From Proteobacteria bacterium UBA652 (GTDB lineage: Bacteria > Pseudomonadota > Gammaproteobacteria > Nitrosococcales > Methylophagaceae): a stretch of DNA of 42,421 nucleotides. Both the position numbers and the translations under genes were made by a program. Shown in pieces: positions 1 to 8,406 of the stretch; the stretch's first letter is position 1; every line of letters starts with the position of its first letter. The DNA is taken from assembly GCA_002299915.1 (NCBI GenBank), contig DBOG01000016.1, forward strand, positions 1 through 42,421. Reading direction: 5' to 3'. The notes beneath the pieces were generated by a model. The model saw only the letters and a program-made list of their open reading frames with translations, did not search any database and was not told where the DNA came from.

Positions 1-2
1 TT

Positions 3-1289
3 ATTTTATCCGTTTTTTTGATGTTTTCTTTATCGGCTGCCGCTGAACCCGTGACCACTATTCTCAACTCTGGCCCGTCAGGTAACCGAGTTGATATTGT
101 GGTGCTTGGAGATGGCTATACCAGTGTTGAGATGCAGAAATATGCCGATGACGTACAATCAGCAATCGATGATTTTTTTGCTGCACCACCATTCGATGAA
201 TATAAATCTTATTTCAATGTACATGTGATTGACGTTATTAGTAATGAATCTGGCTCCGACCATTCCGAAGCCGACCCTCCTACCTACAAAGACACGGCAT
301 TGGATAGCTACTACAACTGCAGATCTGAGCGTCTGATTTGTGTAGACACTGGAAAAGTCCAAACCATTATTAATAATAGCGTTGCGCCCTCTGCCCAAGA
401 TATAAAATTGATTATCGTAAATGATCCCGTCTATGGTGGATCCGGCGGATCAGTTGCGGTGGCATCAACAAATGGTGCCGCCTCAGAGCTTGTACTGCAT
501 GAAATTGGACATAGCTTTGGCTTGCTTGCCGATGAATATACTTATGGCTCAAGCAATTGTGACGCCCCCATCGAACCGGCCCAAGTCAATGTCACCACAA
601 AAACCCTTGCAAATGACATTAAATGGAAAATATGGATTGAAGATGGCACGCTTATCCCAACGACAGATACTAGCCTTCTTGGTCTATTTGAAGGCGGAAA
701 ATATTGCCCTAATAATATATATCGACCAACTGATAACTCAAAAATGCGTAACCTCTCTCAACCTTTTGAGCAAGTCAATGAAGAACAGCTGGTCAAACGA
801 ATTTATAACTTTGTCTCGCCACTTGATAGTCAGTTACCCACACAACTCAATATTGATCTCACTAAGGGGGAAGTCCGCGATTTTCAACTAACCACCTTAC
901 AACCAGAAGATCATGATTTATCGATCACATGGATACTAAACGGTACCGTTGTCTCGACTAATTCCACCACCTACATGCTTGATACAAATAGCATGGAAAT
1001 TGGCGATCATACACTCCGTTATGAAATCGAAGATACGACGCTAAAAGTACGACATGATTCCGCCAGCGTACTTAAAGAAAGCGGCCAATGGAATATTACG
1101 CTATCTAATGTCATGCGAGGTGATTGCACGGGTGATGGCACGGTGGATATTAGCGATGTGATTTGTGTCATTAATGCCGTATTAAGCTCGCCCAGCATTG
1201 TTTTGTTAGCGACTGATTGTAATGAAAGCGAAGGCGCAATAGATATTAACGATGTGATTTGCACCATTGATAAAGTACTCAATCCATAA
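3..1289 (+). CDS. Exported M64-family (IgA peptidase-like) metallopeptidase with C-terminal dockerin-like repeats, 5' end outside window
   Basis: The reading frame is open to the window edge, and the first residues look like the end of a signal peptide (hydrophobic run, then SLSAAAEP), so the true start lies upstream. The peptidase domain carries the zinc-binding motif HEIGHSFGLLADEY near residue 161 counted from the TTG at position 18, as in M64 peptidases. A beta-rich segment follows. The C-terminus has two EF-hand-like dockerin type I repeats (DCTGDGTVDISDVIC and DCNESEGAIDINDVIC) that share a near-identical 20-base stretch 96 bases apart. The protein is probably secreted and acts on extracellular or periplasmic protein; the substrate is unknown. 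It converges on pyrD. The family call is good; the function of the dockerin repeats is inference. Confidence 0.8.
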   Translation: MLSVFLMFSLSAAAEPVTTILNSGPSGNRVDIVVLGDGYTSVEMQKYADDVQSAIDDFFAAPPFDEYKSYFNVHVIDVISNESGSDHSEADPPTYKDTALDSYYNCRSERLICVDTGKVQTIINNSVAPSAQDIKLIIVNDPVYGGSGGSVAVASTNGAASELVLHEIGHSFGLLADEYTYGSSNCDAPIEPAQVNVTTKTLANDIKWKIWIEDGTLIPTTDTSLLGLFEGGKYCPNNIYRPTDNSKMRNLSQPFEQVNEEQLVKRIYNFVSPLDSQLPTQLNIDLTKGEVRDFQLTTLQPEDHDLSITWILNGTVVSTNSTTYMLDTNSMEIGDHTLRYEIEDTTLKVRHDSASVLKESGQWNITLSNVMRGDCTGDGTVDISDVICVINAVLSSPSIVLLATDCNESEGAIDINDVICTIDKVLNP

Positions 1290-1313
1290 GATATAAAAAA
1301 GGTCTTATTTTTA
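1286..1313 (+). terminator. Weak terminator-like hairpin between convergent genes
   Basis: ATAAGA and TCTTAT form a 6-bp stem around an 11-base A-rich loop, followed by a short T-run on the plus strand. It overlaps the stop of the peptidase gene and lies next to the stop of pyrD. The stem is short, so this is tentative. Confidence 0.35.
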
Positions 1314-2324
1314 CTGACGCGTTGTGTTAACAATATCCGCGATCAACCCTGGCCCTTGATAAATAAAGCCACTATAAATCTGCACTAAGCTGGCGCCAGC
1401 ATCAAGCTTTGCTTGGGCATCTTTACCAGACATAATGCCGCCAGCGGCGATGATGGGAATACTATCGGGCAGGGCTTTGCGAAACTGCTTAAGGATTTTT
1501 GTTGAACTTTCAAATATAGGTCTGCCACTTAAACCGCCTTCTTCATCGCCATGGGTTAAGTTGTCAACCCCTGTTCGAGCGGCGGTGGTATTGGTCGCAA
1601 TCACACCGTCAATTTTAAGTTCTGTAAAAGCGATTGCGAGTTCAGTCACTTCTGCAGCGGTTAAATCAGGCGCGATTTTGACCACCATCGGCACATACAT
1701 TTTATATTGTGCCGCTAACCGAGCTTGTTCCGCTTTCAAGCCTCGTAACAAGATCTTCAAGGGCTCCCCAAATTGCAAGTCACGCAATCCAGGTGTATTG
1801 GGTGATGAAATATTAATCACAACATAATCTGCATAGGGATACACTTTTTGTAAGCAATCCAAATAATCCTCTAGTGATTTTTCAGCAGGGGTATTCTTAT
1901 TTTTCCCTATATTAATACCGATTAAGGCATTCATATTGACCTGTTTTACTTCTGCCACCAAGGCCTCAACACCTAAGTTATTAAAGCCCATCCGATTAAT
2001 AATCGCCTCGGCCTCCGTGAGCCGAAATAACCGCGGTTTTAGGTTGCCAACTTGTGGAAGTGGCGTTACTGTTCCCACTTCCACAAAGCCAAAGCCTAAT
2101 GCAGAGAGACCCTCAAGACATATTGCATTTTTGTCTAAGCCTGCCGCTAATCCAACCACATTCGGAAACTCTAATCCCATCACCCTGACTGACTGGCTTG
2201 GTACAGAGGGATACAAGCCGCTTAACTTTAATTTATGCAGCCATTTTAAGCCCAGCAACCCTATATGATGTGCTTTTTCTGCATCCATTTGAAACATTAA
2301 TTTCCGTATAATCTTATAAAACAT
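1311..2324 (-). CDS. pyrD: Dihydroorotate dehydrogenase (quinone), class 2
   Basis: Oxidises dihydroorotate to orotate in pyrimidine synthesis, using FMN and passing electrons to quinone at the inner membrane. The 337-residue length and the N-terminal helical extension (MFYKIIRKLMFQMDAEKAHH) are those of membrane-associated class 2 enzymes. Visible motifs include GLAAGLDKN, the NRMGFNN segment, INISSPNTPGLR with the catalytic serine expected in class 2, and a C-terminal FMN-phosphate loop (IIAAGGIMSG). The ATG overlaps the stop of the upstream DUF2797 gene by one base (TAATG), so the two are probably co-transcribed and translationally coupled. Confidence 0.97.
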   Translation of the reverse strand: MFYKIIRKLMFQMDAEKAHHIGLLGLKWLHKLKLSGLYPSVPSQSVRVMGLEFPNVVGLAAGLDKNAICLEGLSALGFGFVEVGTVTPLPQVGNLKPRLFRLTEAEAIINRMGFNNLGVEALVAEVKQVNMNALIGINIGKNKNTPAEKSLEDYLDCLQKVYPYADYVVINISSPNTPGLRDLQFGEPLKILLRGLKAEQARLAAQYKMYVPMVVKIAPDLTAAEVTELAIAFTELKIDGVIATNTTAARTGVDNLTHGDEEGGLSGRPIFESSTKILKQFRKALPDSIPIIAAGGIMSGKDAQAKLDAGASLVQIYSGFIYQGPGLIADIVNTTRQ

Positions 2325-3151
2325 TAACTTGCTACCTCAATCTGATATCCGCTGAATTTCCGTATATTTAACACGCCCGTGTCCAATAATAAATATTGGC
2401 CTTTAATCCCCTGTAAAGTGCCTGAAATCTCTGGCATTTTATCAAAGTTAAGCGACGTTACTTTGCTTGGATACGCCTCAACAGGGTAATCAATTGTCAC
2501 CACATCCTCATCTAGTGCAATAATCGCATCCTGACCAAACCGATCTTGTACTGCAACAATCTCATTTTGACATAAATCAACCAAACGATCCCGCTCTGCC
2601 TTCAAATCATACTCTGCTGGAAGCCCTTTTAACATCTTCCGCCAATCGGTTCGATCCGCCACATGCGCCTTGAAAATCGTTTCCAACACCCCTGATTGAT
2701 AACGTTCTGCTACGCGAAACATGGGCAAGGCTGCGGTGGCGCCTTGATCGATCCAGCGGGTGGGGACTTGCGTTCCCCGTGTGATCCCAACTTTTAAGCC
2801 TGAGCTATTGGCGAGATAAACAACATGATCTTGCAAGCAATGCGCTTCTCCCCACGCAGGCTCGCGGCAAGTTCCTGCCGCATAATGGCAGGTTTCTGGC
2901 TTCATAATGCAGAGATCACATTGTGCTAATGTTTGCGCACAGGGGAAGCAAAAACCGCCGCTATAGCTTTTCTTTATACGTCGTTCACAATGTTGGCAAT
3001 TAATATCGCCTGTATGTATCAGCTGTATCGTCTTGCCGATTAATAGCTGCATCGCCAACCGCGTATCGCCCAGCACCATCTCATATTGTGCCTGGCCCGC
3101 TGTATTTAAGGCGACCTCCATTTTGGCTATTTTCCCGTGTATTACAGCCAC
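2324..3151 (-). CDS. DUF2797 family protein (cysteine-rich, GIY-YIG-like segment)
   Basis: This 275-residue protein resembles the DUF2797 family. Residues about 50-105 hold many cysteines (CQHCERR, FCFPC, CDLC, CHYAAGTC), suggesting one or two zinc sites. After them comes HVVYLANSSGLKVGITRG followed by TRWIDQGA, reminiscent of a GIY-YIG nuclease fold. The biochemical role is unknown. The start is GTG at 3151, with GGAG five bases upstream; an ATG two bases further upstream is in another frame. It is divergent from mltD and overlaps pyrD by one base. The family is recognised from memory; no function is claimed. Confidence 0.8.
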   Translation of the reverse strand: MAVIHGKIAKMEVALNTAGQAQYEMVLGDTRLAMQLLIGKTIQLIHTGDINCQHCERRIKKSYSGGFCFPCAQTLAQCDLCIMKPETCHYAAGTCREPAWGEAHCLQDHVVYLANSSGLKVGITRGTQVPTRWIDQGATAALPMFRVAERYQSGVLETIFKAHVADRTDWRKMLKGLPAEYDLKAERDRLVDLCQNEIVAVQDRFGQDAIIALDEDVVTIDYPVEAYPSKVTSLNFDKMPEISGTLQGIKGQYLLLDTGVLNIRKFSGYQIEVAS

Positions 3152-3222
3152 ATTTTCTCCGTTTTTTACCTATAAAAATAATTGCTCAAAGGTTTCGTTC
3201 ATTTTACTTTATAATGCTTCCC

Positions 3223-4839
3223 ATGCGAATTAAAATAAAGTTTTTTATTGTCCTCTTTTCTGTCTTTCTTCTCAGCGGCTGTGGTAGATTTTCATCGCCC
3301 CCATCCGTACCTGTCGAAACAGGCACCGCACAACCTTCCGCATCAAAAATGCCTGCAGAAGGTACGACATATACGCATAATCCTGTTGAAATCCATATAC
3401 CAGCAAGCAGCACAGATACACCACAATATAATCCTGTCATCGCGCAAACGACCACTTTTGAACCTAATGCAGATCTCTGGCAACGGATCCGTGATGGTTT
3501 CCAGTTTTCTCACCAAGGGATGACTGATAGCACTATCAGCCAACTTAATTGGTTTGCCAGCCATCCAGACTATGTTTATCGCGTGTCTGAACGCGCTGCG
3601 CCTTATTTACACTATATTGTGGAACAAGTTGAAGCTCGTAATATGCCACTTGAGATCGCGCTCCTCCCCGTTATTGAAAGCGGCTTTCAGCCCTTTGCCT
3701 ATTCCCGCAGTGCCGCCTCAGGCTTATGGCAATTTATTCCTTCATCAGGTGAATATTATGGCCTACCGCAAAATGAATGGTATGACGGACGGCGGGATGT
3801 AATTGCCGCTACGGATGCAGCACTCACGTATTTACAAAAACTCAACCAACAATTTGATGGTGACTGGCTACGCGCACTCGCGGCTTATAATGCAGGAGAG
3901 GGCACCGTTGGCCGCGCGATCAAAAAAAATGAGCGTGCGGGTAAGCCCACCGATTTTTGGTCGCTTGACCTGCCACGAGAAACCCGCGCCTATGTCCCCA
4001 AACTGCTCGCCATTTCACATCTTGTTGGCCAGCCTGAAAATTATGGCGTAGTGCTTCATCCTATTGCCAATCAAGCCTATTTTAGCGTCACCGATGCAGG
4101 TAGCCAAATGGATCTTGCGCTTGCTGCCCAATTTGCCGATATCAGCCTCGGCGAGCTCTATCAACTTAATTCTGGCTATAACCGTTGGTCAACGCCACCA
4201 GCAGGGCCACATACTCTCTTGCTGCCTCTTGAAAACAGTACTAATCTACAGCAGCAACTCGCCTTAAATCCCGAACGGTTACACTGGAAATATCACACCA
4301 TTCAACAAGGCGATACACTTGGTGACATAGCCAAACGACAAGAAACCTCCACGCATCTGCTTAAACAACATAATGACATTGTGCGCAATCGCCTTACGGC
4401 AGGTCATAACCTCCGATTTCCCGCGCCCTCCGCCCCGGCAGCAGCCTATAAGACTAATGCTGATCATCAGCTAGCTGCCAATCGAAATATCCTTGCCGCA
4501 GCAAGAAAAATCACCCACACGGTCAAAAAAGGCGATAGCTGGTGGGCACTTTCTCGCCGCTATGGGGTTGATATGCACAAGCTTGCGCAGTGGAATAAAG
4601 CTACCCCAAGCCGCACCCTTCGGCCAGGACAAAAATTAGTTATCTTACAAGGTGGAAAAACTGCCATTACAACGCAAGCTGTTGCTACACGCGTGCAACA
4701 CAAGGTAAAAAGTGGTGATTCTCTCTGGCAGATTGCCCACCGTTATCAAGTTGCAGTTAATGATATTAAACAGTGGAACAAACTCGGACAAACGCTGATT
4801 AAACCAGGACAAAAGCTCCTTATTCACCTACCACAGTAA
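3223..4839 (+). CDS. mltD: Membrane-bound lytic murein transglycosylase D (lipoprotein with LysM repeats)
   Basis: Cleaves peptidoglycan glycan strands to 1,6-anhydro ends. The N-terminus is a lipoprotein signal (MRIKIKFFIVLFSVF, then lipobox LLSGC, lipidated Cys20). The SLT catalytic domain carries IESGFQPFAYSRSAASG, with the catalytic Glu near residue 152, and ends with AAYNAGEGTVGRA and ETRAYVPK. Three LysM peptidoglycan-binding repeats follow (YHTIQQGDTLGDIA, HTVKKGDSWWALSRRYG, HKVKSGDSLWQIAHRYQ). At 538 residues it is somewhat longer than E. coli MltD. The start could be the ATG at 3214, but a TATAAT overlaps that codon and neither ATG has a Shine-Dalgarno sequence. The stop overlaps the trmL start (TAATG). 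Confidence 0.92.
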   Translation: MRIKIKFFIVLFSVFLLSGCGRFSSPPSVPVETGTAQPSASKMPAEGTTYTHNPVEIHIPASSTDTPQYNPVIAQTTTFEPNADLWQRIRDGFQFSHQGMTDSTISQLNWFASHPDYVYRVSERAAPYLHYIVEQVEARNMPLEIALLPVIESGFQPFAYSRSAASGLWQFIPSSGEYYGLPQNEWYDGRRDVIAATDAALTYLQKLNQQFDGDWLRALAAYNAGEGTVGRAIKKNERAGKPTDFWSLDLPRETRAYVPKLLAISHLVGQPENYGVVLHPIANQAYFSVTDAGSQMDLALAAQFADISLGELYQLNSGYNRWSTPPAGPHTLLLPLENSTNLQQQLALNPERLHWKYHTIQQGDTLGDIAKRQETSTHLLKQHNDIVRNRLTAGHNLRFPAPSAPAAAYKTNADHQLAANRNILAAARKITHTVKKGDSWWALSRRYGVDMHKLAQWNKATPSRTLRPGQKLVILQGGKTAITTQAVATRVQHKVKSGDSLWQIAHRYQVAVNDIKQWNKLGQTLIKPGQKLLIHLPQ

Positions 4840-5294
4840 TGCTGCATATTGCCCTGTTTGAACCCGAAATCCCGCCCAATACAGGCAATATTATCCGTCT
4901 CTGTGCCAATGCAGGCGCACAGTTGCACCTTATCGAACCCTTAGGTTTTAAGCTTGAGGATAAACGCCTCCGCCGCGCCGGATTGGATTACCACGAATTT
5001 GCTAATTTGCAACACCATGCAAATTTTGCTCAGTTCTCCCAATGGCAAGGCACAAGAAGATTATTTGCCTGCACCACCAAAGCAAAGCAACACCATGATG
5101 CCCCCCGCTATCAAGATCAAGATGTTTTCCTATTCGGCCCCGAATCCCGCGGCTTACCCAACACCGTCCTCGACCCACTTGACGCTAACCATAAAATTCG
5201 CATTCCCATGCAAGCTAATAGCCGTAGCTTAAACCTGTCAAACGCTACCGCCATTATTCTCTACGAAGCTTGGCGGCAGCTCAGTTTTAATTAA
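4839..5294 (+). CDS. trmL: tRNA (cytidine/uridine-34 2'-O)-methyltransferase
   Basis: A SPOUT-class methyltransferase of 151 residues that methylates the wobble ribose of tRNA-Leu isoacceptors. Family motifs are the N-terminal ALFEPEIPPNTGNIIRLCAN, LIEPLGFKLEDKRLRRAGLDY, FGPESRGLP, and the knot-forming C-terminus IPMQANSRSLNLSNATAI. The ATG overlaps the mltD stop codon by one base, so it probably depends on mltD transcription. It lies immediately upstream of a tRNA gene, which has its own promoter. Confidence 0.95.
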   Translation: MLHIALFEPEIPPNTGNIIRLCANAGAQLHLIEPLGFKLEDKRLRRAGLDYHEFANLQHHANFAQFSQWQGTRRLFACTTKAKQHHDAPRYQDQDVFLFGPESRGLPNTVLDPLDANHKIRIPMQANSRSLNLSNATAIILYEAWRQLSFN

Positions 5295-5297
5295 TCA

Positions 5298-5326
5298 TTG
5301 CATATCCCAATTCTCCTCGGTATAAT
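5298..5326 (+). promoter_or_regulatory. Sigma-70 promoter of tRNA-Thr
   Basis: TTGCAT at 5298-5303 and a perfect TATAAT at 5321-5326 are separated by 17 bases. The expected transcription start is about 6 bases before the tRNA 5' end. Confidence 0.8.
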
Positions 5327-5338
5327 TCCCCGCTTAAT

Positions 5339-5414
5339 GCCGATGTGGCTCAGTTGGTAGAGCAGCTGATTTGTAATCAGCGGGTCGTAGGTTCGAGTCC
5401 TATCATCGGCTCCA
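5339..5414 (+). tRNA. tRNA-Thr (anticodon UGU)
   Basis: A complete cloverleaf of 76 bases can be folded. The acceptor stem GCCGATG/CATCGGC is perfect, the D-arm has AGTTGGTAGA, and the anticodon stem GCTGA/TCAGC closes a 7-base loop with anticodon TGT at 5372-5374. The T-arm contains GTTCGAGTCC. The CCA end is encoded at 5412-5414. Confidence 0.97.
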
Positions 5415-5424
5415 AATAGATCAA

Positions 5425-5453
5425 GGCCCGAGAGCAATCTCAGGCCTTTTTTT
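5425..5453 (+). terminator. Rho-independent terminator of tRNA-Thr
   Basis: GGCC-c-GAGA, loop gcaa, TCTC-a-GGCC forms a stem with one internal mismatch, followed by seven T residues. Confidence 0.88.
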
Positions 5454-5454
5454 A

Positions 5455-5682
5455 TGCTTGGCCGATCTCTCTGCTACACCTACACTCCTTATCATTAAAT
5501 ATTACGTTGAAAAAGACCCCGTTTTTGCCATTAACCCAAATATTTAAATAATTATTTTTGCGTAAAACTTTGACCTCAAAACTATTTTGCGGTAGTTTAT
5601 AAAGACAAAGCTGGAACGACAGGCAGATACGACAGTATATGCCCTTGAGAGAGAAGTACAAAAGAAGTTTACACAAGAATTT
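5455..5682. other. Intergenic region upstream of the FIST gene
   Basis: AT-rich with no convincing gene. A possible -35 (TTGACC, 5570-5575) has only a poor -10 at 17-base spacing (TAGTTT). The FIST reading frame stays open from 5596 to the called start, so part of this stretch may be coding if an unusual start codon is used. Confidence 0.4.
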
Positions 5683-6807
5683 TTGCCCGAATCCATGGCG
5701 CTAAATAAGCTCCGCTCAAAACTAGGGTTGCCAGAAGCAAACTGGATCTTAGTCTTTGGATCTGTCAAACGTTTCCATGAGCGTGGTTTTATTAAAACAC
5801 TCCATAAGCGCTATCCACGTGCACAAATTATTGGCTGCACCACAACTGGCGAAATCACACCCAATGGCGTGCATGACGATAGCATCCATATCACAGCAAT
5901 GTTATGGGAACGCAGTTCGCTACGTTTTGTGGCTAAGCCTGTCGTGAGCATGGCTGAATCTCACACTTTAGGAAATGATATTGCCGCGGATCTAAACCAA
6001 GCCGATTTGAAGGGCGTTTTTGTGCTCAGTGATGGCTTGAATGTAAATGGTTCAGAACTGGTTGCAGGTTTACAAGAGGTCTTGAAAGATGTTCCCATCA
6101 CGGGTGGGTTAGCGGGTGATGGCGCGCAATTCACCCAAACCTTCCTACTACATAACGATAAAATCCAAGACAAAATGGTAGTGGCGGTTGGGATCTATGG
6201 TGCCGATGCTATTATGACGAGTGGCGCATTGGGTGGCTGGAAACCCTATGGCCCACCACGTAGAGTTACAAAATCTGATAAAAATATTGTGTTAGAACTA
6301 GATGGCAAACCCGCTTTACCACTGTATAAAATGTATATCGGCAACTACGCAAAAGATTTACCCGCATCAGGGCTAAATTTTCCGTTTGCCATTATGAGTG
6401 AGAATAAAATCATCACTGTTATTCGAACTTTATTGGCAGTCAGTGACAAGGATAATAGCTTGACCTTTGCAGGTAATGTCGCCGAGGGTTCAACGGTACG
6501 AATGCTACAATCCAATCATGATCGCTTGGTGGAGGGCGCCACAGATGCTGCCCGCCAAATTATCGATAAAGGCGCCAATCTCGCCGAAAATGCGGTTGCA
6601 ATTTGTGTGAGCTGTGTTGGGCGTAAATTGGTGATGGCAGATCAAGTCTCTGATGAAGTCTATGCTGTGCAACGCCTGCTCGGAACCCAAACGGGTATCA
6701 CCGGTTTTTATTCAAATGGTGAAATCTGTTCCGGCAATGATGATGCACACAGTATATTGCATAATCAGACGATGACGATCGCCTATATGAGCGAACATAA
6801 CGCTTAA
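5683..6807 (+). CDS. FIST N/C-domain sensory protein
   Basis: FIST proteins are putative small-ligand sensors, found alone or fused to signalling domains. The N-domain begins near NWILVFGSVKRFHERG and contains the typical AQIIGCTTTGEITPNG. The C-domain holds LPASGLNFPFAIM and ends with the characteristic GITGFYSNGEICSG. No kinase, GGDEF or methyl-accepting domain is attached, so this is a stand-alone version of 374 residues. The listed start is TTG at 5683; ATG 5695 is equally possible and neither has a good ribosome-binding site. The upstream in-frame codons, back to a stop at 5593, encode a hydrophilic peptide. The pilG operon lies beyond gshA, so a signalling link is only a possibility. 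Confidence 0.85.
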   Translation: MPESMALNKLRSKLGLPEANWILVFGSVKRFHERGFIKTLHKRYPRAQIIGCTTTGEITPNGVHDDSIHITAMLWERSSLRFVAKPVVSMAESHTLGNDIAADLNQADLKGVFVLSDGLNVNGSELVAGLQEVLKDVPITGGLAGDGAQFTQTFLLHNDKIQDKMVVAVGIYGADAIMTSGALGGWKPYGPPRRVTKSDKNIVLELDGKPALPLYKMYIGNYAKDLPASGLNFPFAIMSENKIITVIRTLLAVSDKDNSLTFAGNVAEGSTVRMLQSNHDRLVEGATDAARQIIDKGANLAENAVAICVSCVGRKLVMADQVSDEVYAVQRLLGTQTGITGFYSNGEICSGNDDAHSILHNQTMTIAYMSEHNA

Positions 6808-6829
6808 ATCGCTTTCTTGAAAGATATCA

Positions 6830-6862
6830 TTAAAAAAGGCGCCTCTTGGCCGCCTTTTTTAA
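6830..6862 (+). terminator. Bidirectional terminator between FIST gene and gshA
   Basis: TTAAAAAAGGCG and CGCCTTTTTTAA form a strong symmetrical stem with a 9-base loop. It has T-runs on both strands and can end both convergent transcripts. Confidence 0.88.
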
Positions 6863-6897
6863 TTGCAAGATACGGATACCTTTACCTTCGATTGTGA

Positions 6898-8172
6898 CTA
6901 TGCTGAAATTTCCCTGGCCGCCGCTAATAATGCCAACCTCGCAATAACGCCATAGGCATAAAAACGATTCGGAATCGTGTCAGGTGCGCGGGTTTTATCG
7001 GGTGTACTGCAAGATTGTGCAAAGGCGAGCGGTTCAAAATGCATGCCGGGTGCATTCAAATTCTGGTTCACCCCACGCGCGGTATGAACACGATAAAATC
7101 CACCCACCACAAAATGGTCCATCATATAGACCACCGGCTCCGCAACCGCCTGATCTTCTCCCCATGTTTCAAGTGTATACACGCCTTCTTGTACTAACAC
7201 ATTATTCACCTTACTACCTTCCTTGGCTGCTGACATTTTTGTGCGTTGCTTGCGATTCAAATTTGCAACCTCTTCCGCACTGGCCACCATCATAATACCC
7301 ATGCCATAGGTTCCTGCATCTGCCTTCACCACAACAAATGGCGGCTTATCAATGCCATATTCATCATATTTCTGCTGGATCTGATTTAGCATCATCCCCA
7401 CATTTTTTACCAAACACTCCGTGCCCTCACGGTTCATAAAATCAATATCTCCGCATTGTAATGACAAGGGAGATATCAGCCACGGGTCAATCTCAATTTG
7501 AGCAGCAAATTCTTCAGCTACCGTTTGGTAATGCGTGAAGTGGTCAGATTTCTTGCGATCACTCCAGCCAGCAGATAAGGGTGGAATAACTTGCTGCTCC
7601 AAATCCTCTAAAATAGCCGGCCGCCCTGCTGATAAATCATTATTTAACAACACCACACAAGGCGAAAAATCACCCAACCCAACGCGATTTCCTTCGCGCG
7701 TTAGTGGCGATAGCACACACTGCTTGCCCGAGGGTAATATTAGGGTTTTTTCTTCCTCAAGATCATCACGTAATGAACCAATTCTTGCTTCTAAGCCTGC
7801 TGTTTCAAAAATCTGGCGTAAGGCTTCTAGGCTTTCTAAATAAAATAAATTTCGGGTGTGATTTTCAGCAACAATTAAAATCCGCGTCGCATTAGGGCAT
7901 ACTCGCTCTACCGCCATTTGTGCTGCATTAACACATAACGGCATGAATTCAGGGTTAAGATTATTAAATCCAGCTGGAAATAAATTGGTATCAACTGGCG
8001 CCAATTTAAATCCTGCATTGCGCAAGTCAACAGAAGCATAAAAAGGCGCCGGCGTCTCCAACCACTGCCTACGCAGCCAAGATTCAACTTTGGTTTGATG
8101 CTGCAATAAATGCTTTTCTAACTGAAAGAGTGGCCCATCTAATGCTGTTGTTAAATGTGGTACTTCACCCAT
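6898..8172 (-). CDS. gshA: Glutamate--cysteine ligase, proteobacterial (Acidithiobacillus-like) type
   Basis: Makes gamma-glutamylcysteine, the first step of glutathione synthesis. The sequence matches the family typified by Acidithiobacillus ferrooxidans GshA, not the E. coli type: about 425 residues, VDLRNAGFKLAPVDTNLFPAGFNN near the N-terminus, FVVVKADAGTYGMGIMMV, and a C-terminal FYRVHTARGVNQNLNAPG. The ATG at 8172 has GGAGG eight bases upstream (8181-8185). The GTG at 8178 is only two bases from that site, so 8172 is preferred, giving 424 residues. It is monocistronic between a shared terminator and the divergent pil operon. In a methylotroph glutathione may also serve formaldehyde detoxification, which is inference. 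Confidence 0.92.
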   Translation of the reverse strand: MGEVPHLTTALDGPLFQLEKHLLQHQTKVESWLRRQWLETPAPFYASVDLRNAGFKLAPVDTNLFPAGFNNLNPEFMPLCVNAAQMAVERVCPNATRILIVAENHTRNLFYLESLEALRQIFETAGLEARIGSLRDDLEEEKTLILPSGKQCVLSPLTREGNRVGLGDFSPCVVLLNNDLSAGRPAILEDLEQQVIPPLSAGWSDRKKSDHFTHYQTVAEEFAAQIEIDPWLISPLSLQCGDIDFMNREGTECLVKNVGMMLNQIQQKYDEYGIDKPPFVVVKADAGTYGMGIMMVASAEEVANLNRKQRTKMSAAKEGSKVNNVLVQEGVYTLETWGEDQAVAEPVVYMMDHFVVGGFYRVHTARGVNQNLNAPGMHFEPLAFAQSCSTPDKTRAPDTIPNRFYAYGVIARLALLAAAREISA

Positions 8173-8251
8173 ATTCACTTCCTCCCAAAAGTTATTTTGC
8201 TTAAAGATTGCTTACATAAAATATCAAATGCGTAATATTTTATCTGCAGAT

Positions 8252-8270
8252 GTTAAGTTAAATCTTAACT
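8252..8270. repeat. Inverted repeat between gshA and pilG (possible operator)
   Basis: GTTAAG-TTAAAT-CTTAAC at 8252-8269, with an overlapping dyad AGTTAA-ATC-TTAACT at 8256-8270. It lies about 80 bases upstream of gshA and 137 upstream of pilG. No convincing -35/-10 pair was found in the 8179-8406 interval, so an operator role is only a suggestion. Confidence 0.35.
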
Positions 8271-8406
8271 AATTCGTATTTTACACTGGATCATCACGTC
8301 AATATGTTATATTGTCATAGTGTTTGTACTCAACTAAAACTCGTTAATCAATGTATTATCGTAACAAGTTAAAGTGTTCTGTTAACAATAAAGGTCTCTA
8401 TCTGGC

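Noticed and set aside
1435..1827. Plus-strand frame inside pyrD
   Set aside because: Antisense shadow of a strongly conserved gene.
5338..5420. tRNA gene as an integration (att) site
   Set aside because: No integrase gene and no repeat of the tRNA 3' end noticed in the window.
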